64,000 bases of DNA from Isoetes taiwanensis (GCA_021234155.1 JAJEKV010000002.1:34698128-34762127); one strand, 5' to 3'. Shown: positions 11,657 to 22,751, counted from the stretch's first letter. Numbers and translations: made by a program. The notes: generated by a model from the sequence alone, not told the origin.

Positions 11657-12306
11657 ATGGCTAAGCGTGGACAACGTCGCCAAAACTTTACTGGGGCAGA
11701 GCTTCTGCGTGTCACATGGCTTCAACATTTTCAGCTTTCAGAATTTGATCTGATAAATCAACACGCCTCACTTCAAGCACGGATTCTTCCGCTCTTGCCC
11801 TTATCAGACCAACATTTCCTTTTGGACACTTTGCAGAAAGCATCTCTTGCAAGCCCCATCATTTCCTTGGACGGTAAGCTCCTCTTCCAGATACTGAATC
11901 TGCTTTACTCCGCCATCTTGGAAGCAGGTACCTCACAGACATCTCCCTCCTCTTGCCCAAAATCCCATACTGATGCCCAAACCCAAACCCTCGTGAGCCC
12001 ATGTACTGATGACGGGGTGGAAACAGAAGAAGCTGGTGGGATTGCCGATGTGAAGATGACTGATGACGGGGTGGAAACAGAAGCTGGTGGGATTGTTGAT
12101 GTGAAGGTGACTGATAAAGATCATGATGGCACACAAGAGCAAGCACAGGAGCACAGCCCCACGCAGGAGGATTCTAGGAACACGCAGGCGGCAGAATCTG
12201 CTCGGGCAGCAGCAGCAGTAGACAAGAGCTTGAATTTGCACATTGTCGGGCTGCCAGAGGCAAGTCCCGCCTTAGATGTAGAGCAGACAGCTAACTTCTT
12301 CACCAC
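11657..12306 (+). pseudogene. Truncated LINE ORF1-like protein
   Basis: The frame starts at MAKRGQRRQNFTGAELLRVT and runs about 216 codons before it enters LTR sequence at about 12307, where it is cut. It contains a hydrophilic stretch with a direct repeat: DDGVETE(E)AGGI occurs twice, and so does the DNA around 12008-12110. Near the end is KSLNLHIVGLPEASP, which resembles the start of the RNA-binding domain in L1-type ORF1 proteins (basic residue, then LxIVGLPE). The junction with the gypsy LTR is abrupt and without a target duplication. Identification rests mainly on that one motif, so confidence is moderate. Confidence 0.45.
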
Positions 12307-13650
12307 GAAGGGCGGCACATCCATCCAACTGATAACATCAAATAAGATGCATCTAATACTAGGGAAAACACCCAAACCCCTGGTTCTACCCCGGGCTCAG
12401 ACTCCAGTGAGGATCGACTGACGGCTAGGTCTCAAGAGATCAGCAGACCGAATCTTGGCGTGGCATTGGCTGGCATAGAACATCGGCTAGGGTTGTCCAC
12501 TCCATCCGCCCCTCCTGTGCACACTTTGCAGATGAGTCGAATTATGCTATGGCATCACTATAGCCTTCCGGAGACGCAGACTTAAGGCATCACCCTTCGA
12601 GCCTACTCCAGGGTTCATGACGCCCCGGTCCGATGAGGCAGGTCAGGAAAGTGTCCCCTTCCAGGATCACAGTGGTTCCATGGGTGAGCTAGAGAATACG
12701 TGCCGCATCAGCGACCCCCGCATCCATACCCGACTTACTCACCCTAAATCTACTCAAAGTACAGGGTGCCCCATACAGGTCACACCTCTGCACCCAGGGA
12801 GTGTCAGACCCATACCCGGCCCTCTACGTGACCGGCTATCAGGCATAGCCCACTGTAGGGGTCCCAGGAGCCTTGTATGTTCGTGCAAGACCCCACCCCC
12901 ACTTCACCACTGCGTCCCTTCTCTGGTGCTAAGCAATTCCATAGCATCCACGACTCGGTGGTCTCTTGTGCACAGGCCGCTATATTGGGAATTAAAGGAG
13001 CTACTAGGAGCATACTAAAGCATATGGCACAGAGGTCTCTACCCCCCCTCTAATCCCTGCTTTATGAAGGTTTAACAGAGCTACTTTCACCTACACATCC
13101 ATCCATCCATCGTAAACATAATCCATAATTGAAATGTAATCTTAAATATCAAAGAAGGGTTAATCCTAAGTAAGAACAACCAGAGAAGACTCGAAGAACT
13201 TAACTGAAGCGCTAGCCTTAGAGATATCAACTAGATTATCTACTAACCCGAGTTCCAGCTTGATTCGTTGTCATGAGGCGCCTCCATCTCTCAGAATCTG
13301 GGTGTTCAGCAACAAGTGGGGTGATCAGCAACAGTTCCAGGTACTTGGGCGCTCAGCTGCTCCTTCTCCTGGGTCGATTATGGATGGGATGGGGGTAATG
13401 ATCCACCTTGATGGCCCAAATTAGCATTCCCATGCTGGCCAATCAAGTTTGGCCAGGTGGTGCCTTCCCAAGTAATTAATTAACTTAATTAAACCACTTA
13501 GATATTAATTCCTTAATTGTAGGTTATTATCCTTAATAATTCCCTTTTTGGTTAACCCCCTAGGTTACAATACCCCTTGGTGGCGTACCTTTACGGGGTG
13601 ATGTGTCAGTATATTTATACGTATATCGTATAAATACTTGGAACGTCACA
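12307..13650 (-). repeat. 3' LTR of gypsy element, truncated
   Basis: Matches about 31317-32687 of the other LTR. In element orientation it begins TGTGACGTTCC at 13650, right after the polypurine tract. It stops about 230 bp short of the normal LTR end, where it abuts LINE-like coding sequence. A 133-codon frame at 12617-13018, present in both LTRs (31632-32033), reads through LTR sequence and is not treated as a gene. Mini repeat ccatccatccat lies at about 13100. Confidence 0.85.
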
Positions 13651-13665
13651 TTCTCCCTTCCTTAG
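13651..13665 (-). promoter_or_regulatory. Polypurine tract
   Basis: On the minus strand CTAAGGAAGGGAGAA lies immediately before the LTR start TGTGACG. This is the expected plus-strand priming site next to the 3' LTR. Confidence 0.8.
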
Positions 13666-14138
13666 AACTAATGCTGTCCTCAGCATTAGGGTTAGTCAAA
13701 CATATAGGAAAGTAAATTATGAAGGAAGATAATTCCTTATTTCTGAAGGTAATACATTAAAACTTTAAAGTTTAAAATAGTTTAAGCACCGAGGTGCATT
13801 TCACATGATCACAAGAAAAGAGTTCAAGGACCGAAGTCCAATATCAACATCAGAGTAACAAAAAGACAAGACTTGTAGACACAATGAAACTGGAGAAGTC
13901 GGGCCATCAGCAACCCTCTATACATGGGCAGGTCACGTACTGCTCACTGGCCTGCACATGTTAATACATCAGTTTATATAGATAAAATAATTAGGTTGTG
14001 GTTGAAGGGACCACCCCCTATAAGAAATAAAAGAAAAAGCTATCTAGAAGGGAACCTATCATGCCTATGGTTCGCAATTCATTGCGGCGTAAGAATGGTC
14101 AAGTTCCCATTATAGCCGAGATGAACGCAGCCTATCAA
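13666..14138 (-). other. Gypsy internal 3' non-coding segment
   Basis: Between the end of pol and the polypurine tract. No open frame or repeat of note was seen on the element strand. Confidence 0.55.
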
Positions 14139-15233
14139 CTACATGCTTTCCAAGCAATTCGCGGTCATGCCCACATTGACAATACACCACGTCCTAGGGA
14201 ACACGAAGGTGATCCCATCATCGGTAACTATTATCAACCACGATGCATCTACCCCTCTACTGCATGATTCTCGGTGAATCAAGCCTTTAAGCTTACCGCC
14301 GGGAGCGGGGTTGATAGCATCGTTGATGGTGCGGCTCTGAGACTCTCGCATGAAGTCCGGATAGTGCTTCTCAAGGTCTATCTTCATCACCCGCGTAGCA
14401 TCCCCAGCTGGCAAGTGTTTCCACTTAACCAAGTATTGTAGCATTTGACTCCTCCTGGTCTGCTTGTAGGCCCGATCAAGAAGAGCTTCAGGCACTATAT
14501 CTAGATGCTCTTCTGTCATTTCAAGAAGGGTGGGTGTATCCAAGATCTCCTCTGGATCTGGGGTGTGTTGTTTTAGAAGACTCACGTGAAAGACCTCGTG
14601 GATCTTCAAGCGGGGTGGCAAATCCAAGCGATATGCCTGTTCTCCAACACGTTCAATGATTTTGAACGGCCCAGCCCATCTGGGTGCCAGCTTCTTGCAG
14701 TTACCAATCTTAAGCTTGGCCTGTTTTACCTTAATCTTAAGCCAAACTGATTTGCCCACCTGGAAGACTCGTGGGGTTCTGTGCTTATCCGCTACACTCT
14801 TCTGACGACTGTGTGCAGCCAATAAGTAACCACGAACTTCTTCAACCAAAGCTTACATTTCCAAGAGGAGTTGTTGAGAAACCTCCACTTTAGAAATGGG
14901 GTTATGCCATGTGTCTGGAGTAAGGCATTGATAACCATAATTTATCATAAAGGGAGACATTCTGGAAGACTCCTGTTTCATACTGTTATAGGCAAATTCG
15001 ACCAGGTAAATATAGTCAGCCCATTGTGATTGCTTACTCCACACATAACTTTGTAGCATGTCCTCGATAATACGATTGGTGCGCTCTGTTTGACCATCCG
15101 TCTGAGGATGATATACCGTACTCATAGCAAGCTTGGTTTGGATGGTGGCAAAGAAATCTTTCCAGAATGCACTTACGAATTTGGGGTCCCTATCGGATAT
15201 AATAACTCGTGGCATTCCGTGCAACCTGAAGAT
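14139..15233 (-). pseudogene. Gypsy integrase C-terminal half and chromodomain
   Basis: This continues the integrase split by the DNA transposon. It opens with RLHGMPRVIISDRDPKF, which carries the second catalytic aspartate. TVYHPQTDGQTERTNR follows, with the catalytic glutamate. A frame change occurs near 14850. Next come the SH3-like GPF region (APRWAGPFKIIERVG; IHEVFHVSLLKQH) and a chromodomain-like end (LLDRAYKQTRRSQMLQYLVK, then WKHLPAGDATRV). The chromodomain places the element among chromoviruses; in the family it guides integration to modified chromatin. A stop-free tail extends to 14139 without a known domain. The first integrase half is at 22756-23724. Confidence 0.88.
15230..15233. 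repeat. 4-bp target duplication AGAT (left)
   Basis: Matches AGAT at 22752-22755. Removing 15234-22751 plus one AGAT restores the integrase frame as AKEIFRLHGMP, the expected family wording. Confidence 0.88.
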
Positions 15234-15265
15234 GGGTAAATTTATATTGATGGTGTACAAAAAAG
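15234..15265 (+). repeat. Left terminal inverted repeat
   Basis: Begins GGGTAAATTTATATTGATGG and ends in an A-run followed by G. It pairs with 22720-22751 with a single mismatch (A versus G at arm position 17). Confidence 0.9.
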
Positions 15266-17264
15266 TAGTCCGGGACATGGGTGCTTAACGGGTGCTGGCG
15301 GACCTTCATCATGACGTGCTGGCACCCGTCACTGTTTTTTTCCCTCCCAGCCATTTTTTTCCCAACCTCCGGAACGGTTGATCTCGGATCAATTTTGGAG
15401 GATTGGCCGATTGTTTGTCCAAGTCAGCGATCCCTGGTATGTAGCAATTCGGGTGGTGATTGGAATTTGCAATTGGCGGGCAAATTTTCCAAAGCCTCGT
15501 TTGTTTGGCAGAATGCAGCTGCTGCTTTTCTTTGCAGATGTTTTCCAATGCAAGCGAATTGGGAAGGCGCATTCCTTCTGGCCATTTCTAAGAATGGAAC
15601 AAGATTTGATCCTAAGAATTTACTGTCCAGTTTGCATAATCTTGTAGAGCAATCCGAGCAATTTAAGCAGTTGTGTGGTCGGCTGGCCTCCAAAATTGCT
15701 GAGAATACGCCTTATACTGAGCCTTTTGCAAATGTTCCTGATGTTCCAGAACAATCTTTTGGCTATGAATACATTTCTGGTAATCAGTAGTTCAATAATC
15801 AGCAGTTCTTGGGACATTGAATTTGGTTCTGTGATTGATTTGCTCTTAATTTGCAGAAGCTGAGAAAGATACACAGTTTTCAACATATGATGCTAAGGTC
15901 TTGAATCTGCAGAAGACATTCAAGAACAGCACATGGAGGACCAAGTTGAAGCAGGTCATTGCTTTCATTTGCAATAAATTTATTGCTTAATTTTCAGAAG
16001 TTTTATGCAGAATCTGGAAGAGAGGAAGAAGAGGATTTCTTTGTCCATGAAGCCATCCAAGATTATGCGAGGGACATCATCCAAGATTATGACAAAATTG
16101 AAGGACATCCAAGACCAGACACTTCCTTTTGGTGCTCAATTATGTGCACTATGCTTTATTTTCATAATCAGTTGTTATTTGCGAATCTGAAGCTTCAAGA
16201 AAATTTGTTAATCTATAGAAAAACTATGCACAAAAAAAATAGCAAGAAAAAAGAGCAAGGGAGGTTAATTGTTAGAATCACATCCGAAAGATGTTTTAAT
16301 CAATAGAAAAAACAACAAATGTCCAAGTTGATTGCAACAAAGAATAAGGTATGTGGAAAATTGTCAAAAAGGAAAAGAAGTTCTTCAAGGGAGGTTGAAT
16401 TTTGAAATTTGAAATTGAAAGAAGTGACAAAGATTGTCAAGATGTTTTTGAGCAAAGAGAAGAAAAGCAAGGACCTCAAATGGTATATTAGTTGTACACG
16501 ACTTTTTGGACTTTTGAACTTGAATAGAAGATATGTCACTCTGGCCCCTGCTCGTAGAAGGAAAACAAAGAAATTGGTGATGGCCCATGGTCAATGTTTT
16601 AAACCATGCAAAACTAAGCGGTGAAACATGTTATTTTGGACTTTTCGTTTATTAGTTTTACCATGCAAGAAACATGTTATTAAGATTAGGCTTGGTAAAG
16701 GAAACAAGATAATGCATGCTCTTTCACTTTCTGGAGGAAACTGAGGTTATTTTATTTTTGTTTGAAATTTATCATTTCATTTCGTCACAATGCTAACTCT
16801 TTTTGTTGCTTATAATGCAGTGCACTTTTTATGCAAGATTTCGAAGAGAATATCCAAAATTTGAAGTATCTTTCTTATCATTTCAAGCACTAAAACCTCC
16901 ATTCGTTCGAAAAGTAAAGGATAGAGAAACTTGCTGTTGTGTGTACCACATGAGGCTTGACTATGTCAGACAAGCACTAAACAAAATTAGGCTGGATAGA
17001 AATATTCATGGTGCCGATCGCGGTTGTACTTGTTAAATGCGTGTGGTCTTTGGATCGAAATGTGAAGCAAATGCAATGACCTACAAATCATCAAGTGATT
17101 TGTGGAGGTCAATTGTATGTGCTAAGGATGTTGCAGATGAGTGGTATGCTCATGACTGCATGTTGCTGAAATGCAAAACCTGTGGCCCTTCTAAGTTACC
17201 TATGTGTCCTAAAGAATTGAGCAAGAGTTCAGGGCATTTGGTAGAATGGAAAACCTTTGACAGG

Positions 17265-17340
17265 GTATGTGAAGCATATTAAGTTTTTTCATTTGTGGTA
17301 GTCTTAAACTTATTTTGTGGTTGTACTTTTTTCTTTTCAG
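17265..17340 (+). other. Transposase intron
   Basis: The donor is GTATGT and the acceptor is tttcttttcag. Splicing joins KTFDR to VFESAKEVDG in frame. Confidence 0.75.
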
Positions 17341-17968
17341 GTTTTTGAATCAGCAAAAGAGGTTGATGGCAATGGTGGGACAAAATTGGTTCCAAAGCCA
17401 ATTGTGAAGCTTGTATACAAGACCAGTTCAACAGCAGATGTGCTGTCTTATGCCAAAAACATTGTGACTGAATTCATTCCCCATAACTATGAGGCAAGGT
17501 GGCAAGCAAAGCAATTCAGAGAATGTCTAGGCACTTTCCCAGAAAACACTGTGGTATCAGTCATAGATTTTGCTGAAAACTATACCTTCAAAATACAGCA
17601 GGAAATCCAAAGCTTGCATTGGAGAAATGATCAGTGCACAATACTTGTGCACATCAGTTACAGGCATGCAACAGAGAGAGAGGTTGAAGAGAAATCTTTC
17701 AGCAGTGGTGACAGGCATATCATCAAGGAGACACATTTTTACATTTCGGATGATAGAGATCATGACACCTTATTTGTCCAGCACTGTCTAAACAAGCATG
17801 CTGATTACTTGGCCAGCAAGTTAGTCAGATACAACAACCATGTAATGTGGTCTGATGGCTGCTCACACCAGTTCAAGGGTGCAAGAACATTCTACTTTCT
17901 TGGGAGATTCTATAAGAGCTCTGGCATTCCAATAAACTGGAACTACTTTGCTTCATATCATGGAAAAG

Positions 17969-18037
17969 GTAAATTTAGATCAGTTTTTGATTGGCCTACA
18001 TTTTGTAAGACAATAGACACAATTGTTTGAATGGCAG
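17969..18037 (+). other. Transposase intron within the HGKG-DG motif
   Basis: Donor GTAAAT, acceptor ATGGCAG, 69 bp. Splicing yields SYHGKGEHDGAGAV, a much better family match than the unspliced reading. Confidence 0.8.
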
Positions 18038-18176
18038 GTGAGCATGATGGGGCAGGGGCTGTTCTCAAGAGAGCACTCACACACGAAATGTTAAAGAGGA
18101 ATTCGAAGCCTTTACGGGATGCTCATGATGTTGTTCAATTCTGCAGGGAACACTTCAAGGATTCTGACAAACATAG

Positions 18177-18338
18177 GTACATTCTACTTCAAGGATTCAT
18201 GACTGCTGTGACAGTGCTCAATGTTACTTATTAGACACTACTCAATGTTACTCATCAATGTTACTCATTACTCAATGTTACTCATCAATGTTACTTATTA
18301 GACACTACACAATGTTACTCATTAATCTGTGTTTGTAG
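18177..18338 (+). repeat. Transposase intron holding a short tandem repeat
   Basis: The intron (donor GTACAT, acceptor tgtttgtag) joins SDKHR to YFWEIKVDEV. At 18236-18320 it contains repeated units of the type actcaatgttactcatcaatg and ttagacactac. Confidence 0.65.
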
Positions 18339-19024
18339 GTATTTTTGGGAGATCAAGGTGGATGAAGTAAGCAGGGTTGAGCAGTTCGATTGTGCTACTT
18401 TAACAGGGTCCAGTAAATTTCATAGCATCAGGCCAGTGAACTCCAGGGATGCCACTCAAGTTGCACATATGAATTACTCATCCTTTTGTCATAATTGTTG
18501 GGTGGGTAAGTACAGTAAGTGCATACACAAAGATAGGATAGGTACCTGGACGTTTTCAGAATTAAGACCAGGGATTGAGGATGATGCTGCACTTGTTGAT
18601 GGGCGATCTATGAGGGAGATGCTTTGAGTGGAAATCGATATTATAGATGTAGGAGAGAACTTTGCAGTGGTTGCTCCAAAGCAGTAATAAGGAGAAGGTT
18701 GATTTCTACATCTTAAAATGTACTTGTACCTAAGCATGTTGTAGAGAAAGCATACAAAGATCCTTGGGGCCAAAATTTGGGAGGAGGGAAGTGGTGGTCA
18801 CAGGCAAGTTTTATAAACTGGTGGGAGACAGCAGATATGAACTACTTGAATATGAGCCGATCGCAGTTGTTTTCAAATCACTTAATTGTCTCCCCGCAAT
18901 TTTGACATGAAGGATATAGGACATAATATGTTTGAATTGGAGGATGATGTCCATGAAAACATACTTGAAAGTTTGCGACGATTCACATATACTAGCCCAA
19001 TGTGATGTTGCCGGGTAACAAAGA

Positions 19025-19480
19025 ATCTAAATGCGAGCAAGTCAACGAGCAAGTCAACGGATAAGACAATGAGAGAAGAAGTCAGTAAAGTCATCGAAGA
19101 AGTCATCGAGAAGATCGGGCTGCGAGTCAAGTCAGAGAAGACTTCGTGCAAGTCGGCGAGACAAATCAGCGAGCAAGTCAACAGAGAAGACAAAGATGCA
19201 AGTCAACGAACAAGTCACAGCCAAATCAAGAAAATCACAGCCAACTCAACAAATCAAGTCAACCATTGCAGCAGAAAAGTCAGCAGGCAAGTCAGCAGAG
19301 AAGTCAGCAGGCAACTCAACAGCCAAGTCAGCATCCAAGTCAAGAAAAGGCGCCAAGGTCATCACAGCCAAGTCATCGACCAAGTCAAGAAATTAACTCA
19401 AAAAGCACCAAGTCGGCAGACCAACTCAACTGACCAAGTCAACCAAACAAGTCACAACAAACAAGTCATCAAAGTCGTGG
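19025..19480. repeat. Degenerate CAAGTCA tandem array
   Basis: About 455 bp built from the heptamer CAAGTCA or GAAGTCA with variable short spacers, downstream of the transposase gene. All three plus-strand frames are open as a by-product of composition (Ser/Gln/Val/Lys-rich), so no gene is called. Confidence 0.8.
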
Positions 19481-19499
19481 GCTTAAGGGAAAGCCAACA

Positions 19500-19765
19500 A
19501 TTGAATAATTGAATAATTCATTCATTCATTCATTCAATGTAACATTCATTCATTGTAACATTCTTATTCAATGTAACATTCATTCATTGTAACATTCTTA
19601 TTAAATTTATGTTATTCACAATGTTATTTACTTCATTATGATATCTTACTAATGTTATTAACTTCATTATGATATCTTACTAATGTTATCTTACTTCATT
19701 CTTATTAGAATATGTTATTCACAATGTTATTTACTTCATTATGATATCTTACTAAAGTTATAAGG
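19500..19765. repeat. ATTCATT / TGTAACATTC repeat block
   Basis: Begins as ATTC microsatellite and passes into repeats of tgtaacattcattcat. It continues with two copies of a longer unit (atgttatttacttcattatgat, split here over positions 19611-19760). Confidence 0.75.
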
Positions 19766-19769
19766 ATGG

Positions 19770-20155
19770 GTATACATTAAACCTTATACATATAGTATAC
19801 TTGCTTTATACTTTATACATACAGTATACTTGCTACATATCTTATACATACAGTATACTTGCACATACAGTATCTTATACATACAGTACACATACAGTGT
19901 ACATATAGTATACTTATACATGCAGTATACATACAGTATCTTATACATATAGTATACAGATAGTATACATATAGTATCTTATACATATAGTATACATACA
20001 ATATCTTATACATACAGTATACATACAGTACACATACGGTATACATATAGTAGACATACAGTATACATACATTATACATATAGTACACTTGCACATACAG
20101 TATCTTATACATACAGTATACATACAGTATATCTTATACCTTATACATACATTCA
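19770..20155. repeat. ATACAGTATACAT tandem array
   Basis: About 385 bp of units built on tatacatacagtatac. The unit is near-palindromic (GTATAC core), so the array can form multiple cruciforms. It marks the zone between the two convergent transposon genes. Minus-strand frames rich in Tyr/Cys/Ile are artefacts of the repeat. Confidence 0.85.
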
Positions 20156-20416
20156 TAGCTTAAGTAGCACATTACATTTCAAAATAAGTGTCATATACAA
20201 AAATTTTCTCAGCACATAAGTCTGTTCCAACTCACAGCACATAAGTGAATCATATATCAGCACATGAGGGGGTCATACAAGTAAGTTCTATACAAAATTT
20301 ATCTGGATGTCCTCATGGCATCCAAATATCAGTACATAAGTTAAAAGTTTTTTAAAATATCAGATGTTCAAAGAATCATAGATTAAACTTTTTCTCCTCG
20401 ACTTCACCCTATTTTT

Positions 20417-22408
20417 TTAAGTAGGATTCACCCAGTAGTCGTCATTCTCTGGCTTCATCATCGAGAGACGATCACGGGATCGGCCGACCTCTGCTTGTGG
20501 ATTTGGGAGTGCTGTAAAAAGAAATGGGCACATAATTAAATTTGTGTCGAGAACATACTTCAAATAAAAATGTCAAGCAGATACTTACTAGGGGTTGGCA
20601 GTGTCTTCTCGGGAGAAGCTAATGTACTATCTGGCAAATCCAGCATCAAATTCTTAACTGTATTGCTTGGCCAAACATAGTGCTTGACACTTGTTTCTAC
20701 AGTCACAAATCATAAACAGTTGCATTAGAATTTGAATTAAAATACCACAACATAAGTACCTTATAGATTTAACATCCACAATACCTTTACATTTGTTTGC
20801 TCATTGACCGCCAAAGCCTTCTTCATCACCTCACCAATCAGGTCCCTCAAGCACCAGGTCCTTGGCTACATCATTCACGATCGCAAATTACAATATAAGA
20901 ATTAAATACATGCATTGAATAAGAACATACAAATGCAAAGCAATACCTTTCATCACAAAAACTTTGGACCGCTCTTGTCTTCATCTTCATCTGCATCTAA
21001 ACAAATAAAAAAGCAGCAATTAGAACTTAAGTGAAGCAAATAAAACATGAAGCAAATTCAACTTAAGTACAAGACTTACCCTCTGCTACCTCCTTTGTTT
21101 GCTGCTTTTTCTTGGCACTCCTTGTGACCCGCTTGAATCTTCTTTCGGGGGGCAGTGCTTCTTCGGATGCATTGCATGCGATGAGTCAATTACCACATGC
21201 TTCCTCTTGTAAGGAAGAACCTTTGGCTCCTCAACTTCTGTATCACCTCTTGATTCCTGTTCTTCTGATTCCTCGGGTACATCTAATTCAGTGACATGGC
21301 CGAGCTCAAGCAGCAGTGCATGTGGCACTGATTCATTGCATCCCCGCAACGGGCGCTGCATGCCAACTAAAACAGCTCCAAAGCATGCTACATGCCACTT
21401 ATGGTTGCACTTGAGCTTCACATGCATCTTTGTAATCTTGAGAAAATTGCGCACCACAAAGTTTACATGCATCGGTAGCACAAAGGGGAGGTTATAAATA
21501 CCCATACTGATCCGCATCTCCTGTAATTTCTTGTTGGTCTTCAAAACATTGACTTGAGTGGCCCTCGAATGCCATGATTCAATGCTGTGCTCGTAAGACT
21601 TCACATCACGTTTCAGCTGTGAAATTTCTTCAACAAGTATGCCTCGAAGCGTGTCCTCCAGAAGCCCCCTCAGCAGGTCCTCTTCACACTTAAAACTTGC
21701 TGCTTGCTTTTGATAGTCTTCATCACCTTCAGCAATGTTTTGCAAGTCGCACCTAAGCTTGTACTTCTCTTCGATGGCATCTGCTAAACGGTCGCAGTAT
21801 TGTTTAGAAATAGTCATGCTGCCTTCCATCCTTAGAGCTTCCTCTTCGATCTTCACGAGTCTGCTCTCGGCCTCTGCTTTCATCTCCCGAAGTTTTCTAG
21901 TCCTGCTCATGAGGCTCTGGATATTCCTGTCAAAAGCATTCAAAGGGGTTTTCTTCGACTGTTTCTTCAACGAATCTTTATAGCAGTCCGCTGCAAATGA
22001 AGCCCAATTCACTAAGTAATCCTTCTTGTTTGATAAAGCTTTGCTTGTATGCTGCCAAGCAAATGCCCTTTATGAACGAGTCCGAACTTCATTGTTTACC
22101 GGTTTCTTTTCCGCACACCTTGTGGACAAGCTCTCCCAACTCCGACCTAAAAGCTGGCCCCCACCAAACTGATCTTCATTTTGCCATTCTCTAATGGACT
22201 GCTCCAAACCCCAGACCAATCGGACTCACTCACGTCCTCGGGCTTCAACTGTTTTGGCTTTTTCCCATCTCCACATAAGCCACGAAAAGTGGCGAACTCA
22301 TACTCTGTTCTAGCCACCGGAAGCTGTAACAGAAGACAAAACAAGTTAGAATTCAAAGCTAACCCAAAAAAAAAATCGATTATTTACCTTCTTCAGCATG
22401 TAATCCAT
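20417..22408 (-). pseudogene. Accessory coiled-coil protein gene of the DNA transposon
   Basis: Second gene of the transposon; function unknown. It starts at ATG 22408 with exon 1 (MDYMLKK, 22388-22408), followed by a 64-bp intron. Exon 2 (from 22323) reads LPVARTEYEFATFRGLCGDG and then KPEDVSESDWSGVWSSP. The main exon, around 21090-22060, contains a coiled coil (about 21560-21990, heptad-rich: LREMKAEAESRLVKIEEEAL) and a small Cys/His cluster CNHKWHVACFG. A basic tail follows that changes frame at a C-run near 21150 (RVTRSAKKKQQTKEVAE). Further small exons give LIGEVMKKALAVNEQTNV, KHYVWPSNTVKNLMLDLPDS and the last exon ending PENDDYWVNPT, stop at 20417-20419. Clean GT-AG sites show a real spliced gene. 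At least two small indels suggest recent decay. A DNA-end or transposase partner role is inference from location only. Confidence 0.6.
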
Positions 22409-22719
22409 GGCTGTACCGAAAAAACAAGGCGCTCGATTGATTGAAGCACTAAGCACTTGATCGGAATGAGAAAACTAAGCGCTTGAACGGAATGAACAAA
22501 CCCAAAACTGAGGTCTGCAATTAGGCTACGAAATTTCGTGATCATTGAGGATCATAGCCAAGGCAATTCGCGCGCATTCCGAGGCTCGTCGGAACCCTTC
22601 GCGATGATTCAGTGGCAGACTTCATTCCTGCCCGTCACCAGTCTTCAATGAACCGTACGGCCCGTCGAAGGCAAAAAAGCATCGCTCGGACGAGGTGCTG
22701 ACGCGCTACTGGAATTTCG

Positions 22720-22751
22720 CTTTTTTGTACACCACCAATATAAATTTACCC
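22720..22751 (-). repeat. Right terminal inverted repeat
   Basis: Inverted partner of 15234-15265. The reverse complement begins GGGTAAATTTATATTGGTGG. Confidence 0.9.

Larger units (their letters stand above)
15281..18909 (+). pseudogene. DDE transposase, multi-exon, with breaks
   Basis: Would cut and paste the host transposon. N-terminal coding sequence is probable at 15281-15790 and in small exons to about 16620, but their splicing is uncertain. Clear exons are 16821-17264, 17341-17968, 18038-18176 and 18339-18627, joined by GT-AG introns that keep frame. Seen in order: a Cys/His-rich part (CCCVYHMRLDYV; AHDCMLLKCKTCGPSKLPMC), then VVSVIDFAENYTF with a likely first catalytic Asp. Next are VMWSDGCSHQFKGARTF with a likely second Asp and, across the 69-bp intron, SYHGKG+EHDGAGAVLKRA. 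The conserved ending includes FHSIRPVNSRDA and SFCHNCWVGKYSKC. An in-frame TAA at 17034-17036 and a TGA at 18625-18627 interrupt it. Recognisable C-terminal sequence (VEIDIIDVGENFAVVAPK; GKFYKLVGDSRYELLEYEPI) runs on to 18909 with frame breaks. Exact superfamily is not assigned. Confidence 0.72.
15234..22751. mobile_element. 7.5-kb DNA transposon with 32-bp TIRs and two convergent genes
   Basis: The ends are inverted repeats of 32 bp with one mismatch (GGGTAAATTTATATTG at each end; arms 15234-15265 and 22720-22751). They are flanked by AGAT duplications. The element sits in the gypsy integrase. It carries a plus-strand intron-containing transposase (from about 15281 to 18909) and a minus-strand multi-exon gene (22408 to 20417). 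The genes converge on about 1.1 kb of tandem repeats. A 4-bp duplication fits the Sola group among eukaryotic superfamilies, but assignment needs a transposase comparison. Both genes have one or more breaks. Confidence 0.88.

Noticed and set aside
11859-12241. Minus-strand frames opposite the LINE-like ORF1
   Set aside because: Antisense shadows of the plus-strand frame and of its internal direct repeat.
12617-13018. 133-codon frame present in both LTRs (also 31632-32033)
   Set aside because: Conserved only because the LTRs are copies of each other; no domain, and it runs antisense to the element.
19069-19512. 147-codon Ser/Gln/Lys/Val-rich frame
   Set aside because: Produced by the CAAGTCA tandem array, with all three frames open; no start context or neighbour support.
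19813-20156. Tyr/Cys/Ile-rich frames on the minus strand
   Set aside because: Direct translation of the ATACAGTATACAT array.
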